A DNA stretch of 64,000 bases from Pseudomonas knackmussii B13 (GTDB taxonomy: Bacteria > Pseudomonadota > Gammaproteobacteria > Pseudomonadales > Pseudomonadaceae): positions 6,098,906 through 6,162,905 of the forward strand of contig NZ_HG322950.1 of assembly GCF_000689415.1 (NCBI RefSeq), written 5' to 3'. Positions 63,958-64,000 of this stretch are shown here, one piece after another. Positions within the stretch are counted from its first letter, which is position 1. Every line of letters starts with the position of its first letter. A program made the translations under genes and the position numbers. The notes beneath the pieces are model-generated. The model saw only the letters and a program-made list of their open reading frames with translations. It had not been told where the DNA came from and searched no databases.

Positions 63958-64000
63958 TGTTCGGTACCTGGGTTGACGACTTGAGGTCGTAGTGACCCCG

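Overview
The window is GC-rich, leading-strand-biased Pseudomonas chromosome, most like the P. aeruginosa/P. nitroreducens/P. citronellolis lineage. The right end fixes its place: rpmH, rnpA, yidD, yidC, mnmE, mnmG, rsmG, parA, parB and the nine-gene atp operon run leftward, in the order found immediately before dnaA and the chromosomal origin in pseudomonads. The true left end of dnaA/oriC should lie just past base 64000. The algB-kinB-ampDh2 block, gltP, the citrate-type MFS carrier and the carnitine cluster cdhR/caiX-cdhCAB-hocS are all genes known from P. aeruginosa.

Layout from left to right. (1) 1-4562: xdhA (cut by the edge), divergent from a three-gene BmpA-type ABC importer, together suggesting purine/nucleoside uptake and oxidation. 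(2) 4563-7137: peroxide defence ahpC-ahpF behind a candidate OxyR site and a terminator. (3) 7214-11220: cardiolipin synthase, an amidase gene broken by an 82/86-nt tandem duplication, a small unknown protein, and a 566-base gap with a strong orphan terminator. (4) 11221-16821: carnitine and short-chain acylcarnitine catabolism with its divergent regulator. (5) 16992-21979: an NTF2-like protein, then an ABC importer (NMT1/SsuA type) in line with a GMC oxidoreductase, substrate unknown. (6) 22584-25373: a sulfotransferase translationally coupled to an APS kinase, then an AEC transporter and a LEA14-like lipoprotein. (7) 25634-32759: Na/Pi cotransporter, AraC regulator, and a signalling pair made of a globin-coupled GGDEF-EAL protein and a PAS chemoreceptor. 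(8) 32756-41408: epimerase, M16 peptidase, GNAT, MFS, SpmA-SpmB-like protein, gltP and two small membrane proteins. (9) 41767-46290: algB-kinB, ampDh2, MarC. (10) 46449-63957: glmU, atp operon, parAB, rsmG, mnmG, mnmE, yidC, yidD, rnpA, rpmH.

No rRNA, tRNA, CRISPR array, prophage or insertion sequence was seen. The repetitive content is short palindromic REP/REPIN-like elements of two sequence families, several lying inside operons and two supplying the stop codon of the gene before them.

The points most worth a second look are: the DnaA-box 9-mer TTATCCACA, present at least 17 times in different reading frames, with two intergenic clusters (46291-46443 and the AT-rich mnmG-mnmE gap 59540-59976); the sulfotransferase-CysC pair with no known acceptor; the oxygen-sensing pair whose first gene starts 34 bases after a terminator-like hairpin, implying readthrough control; and the amidase duplication, whose loss would restore the frame exactly.
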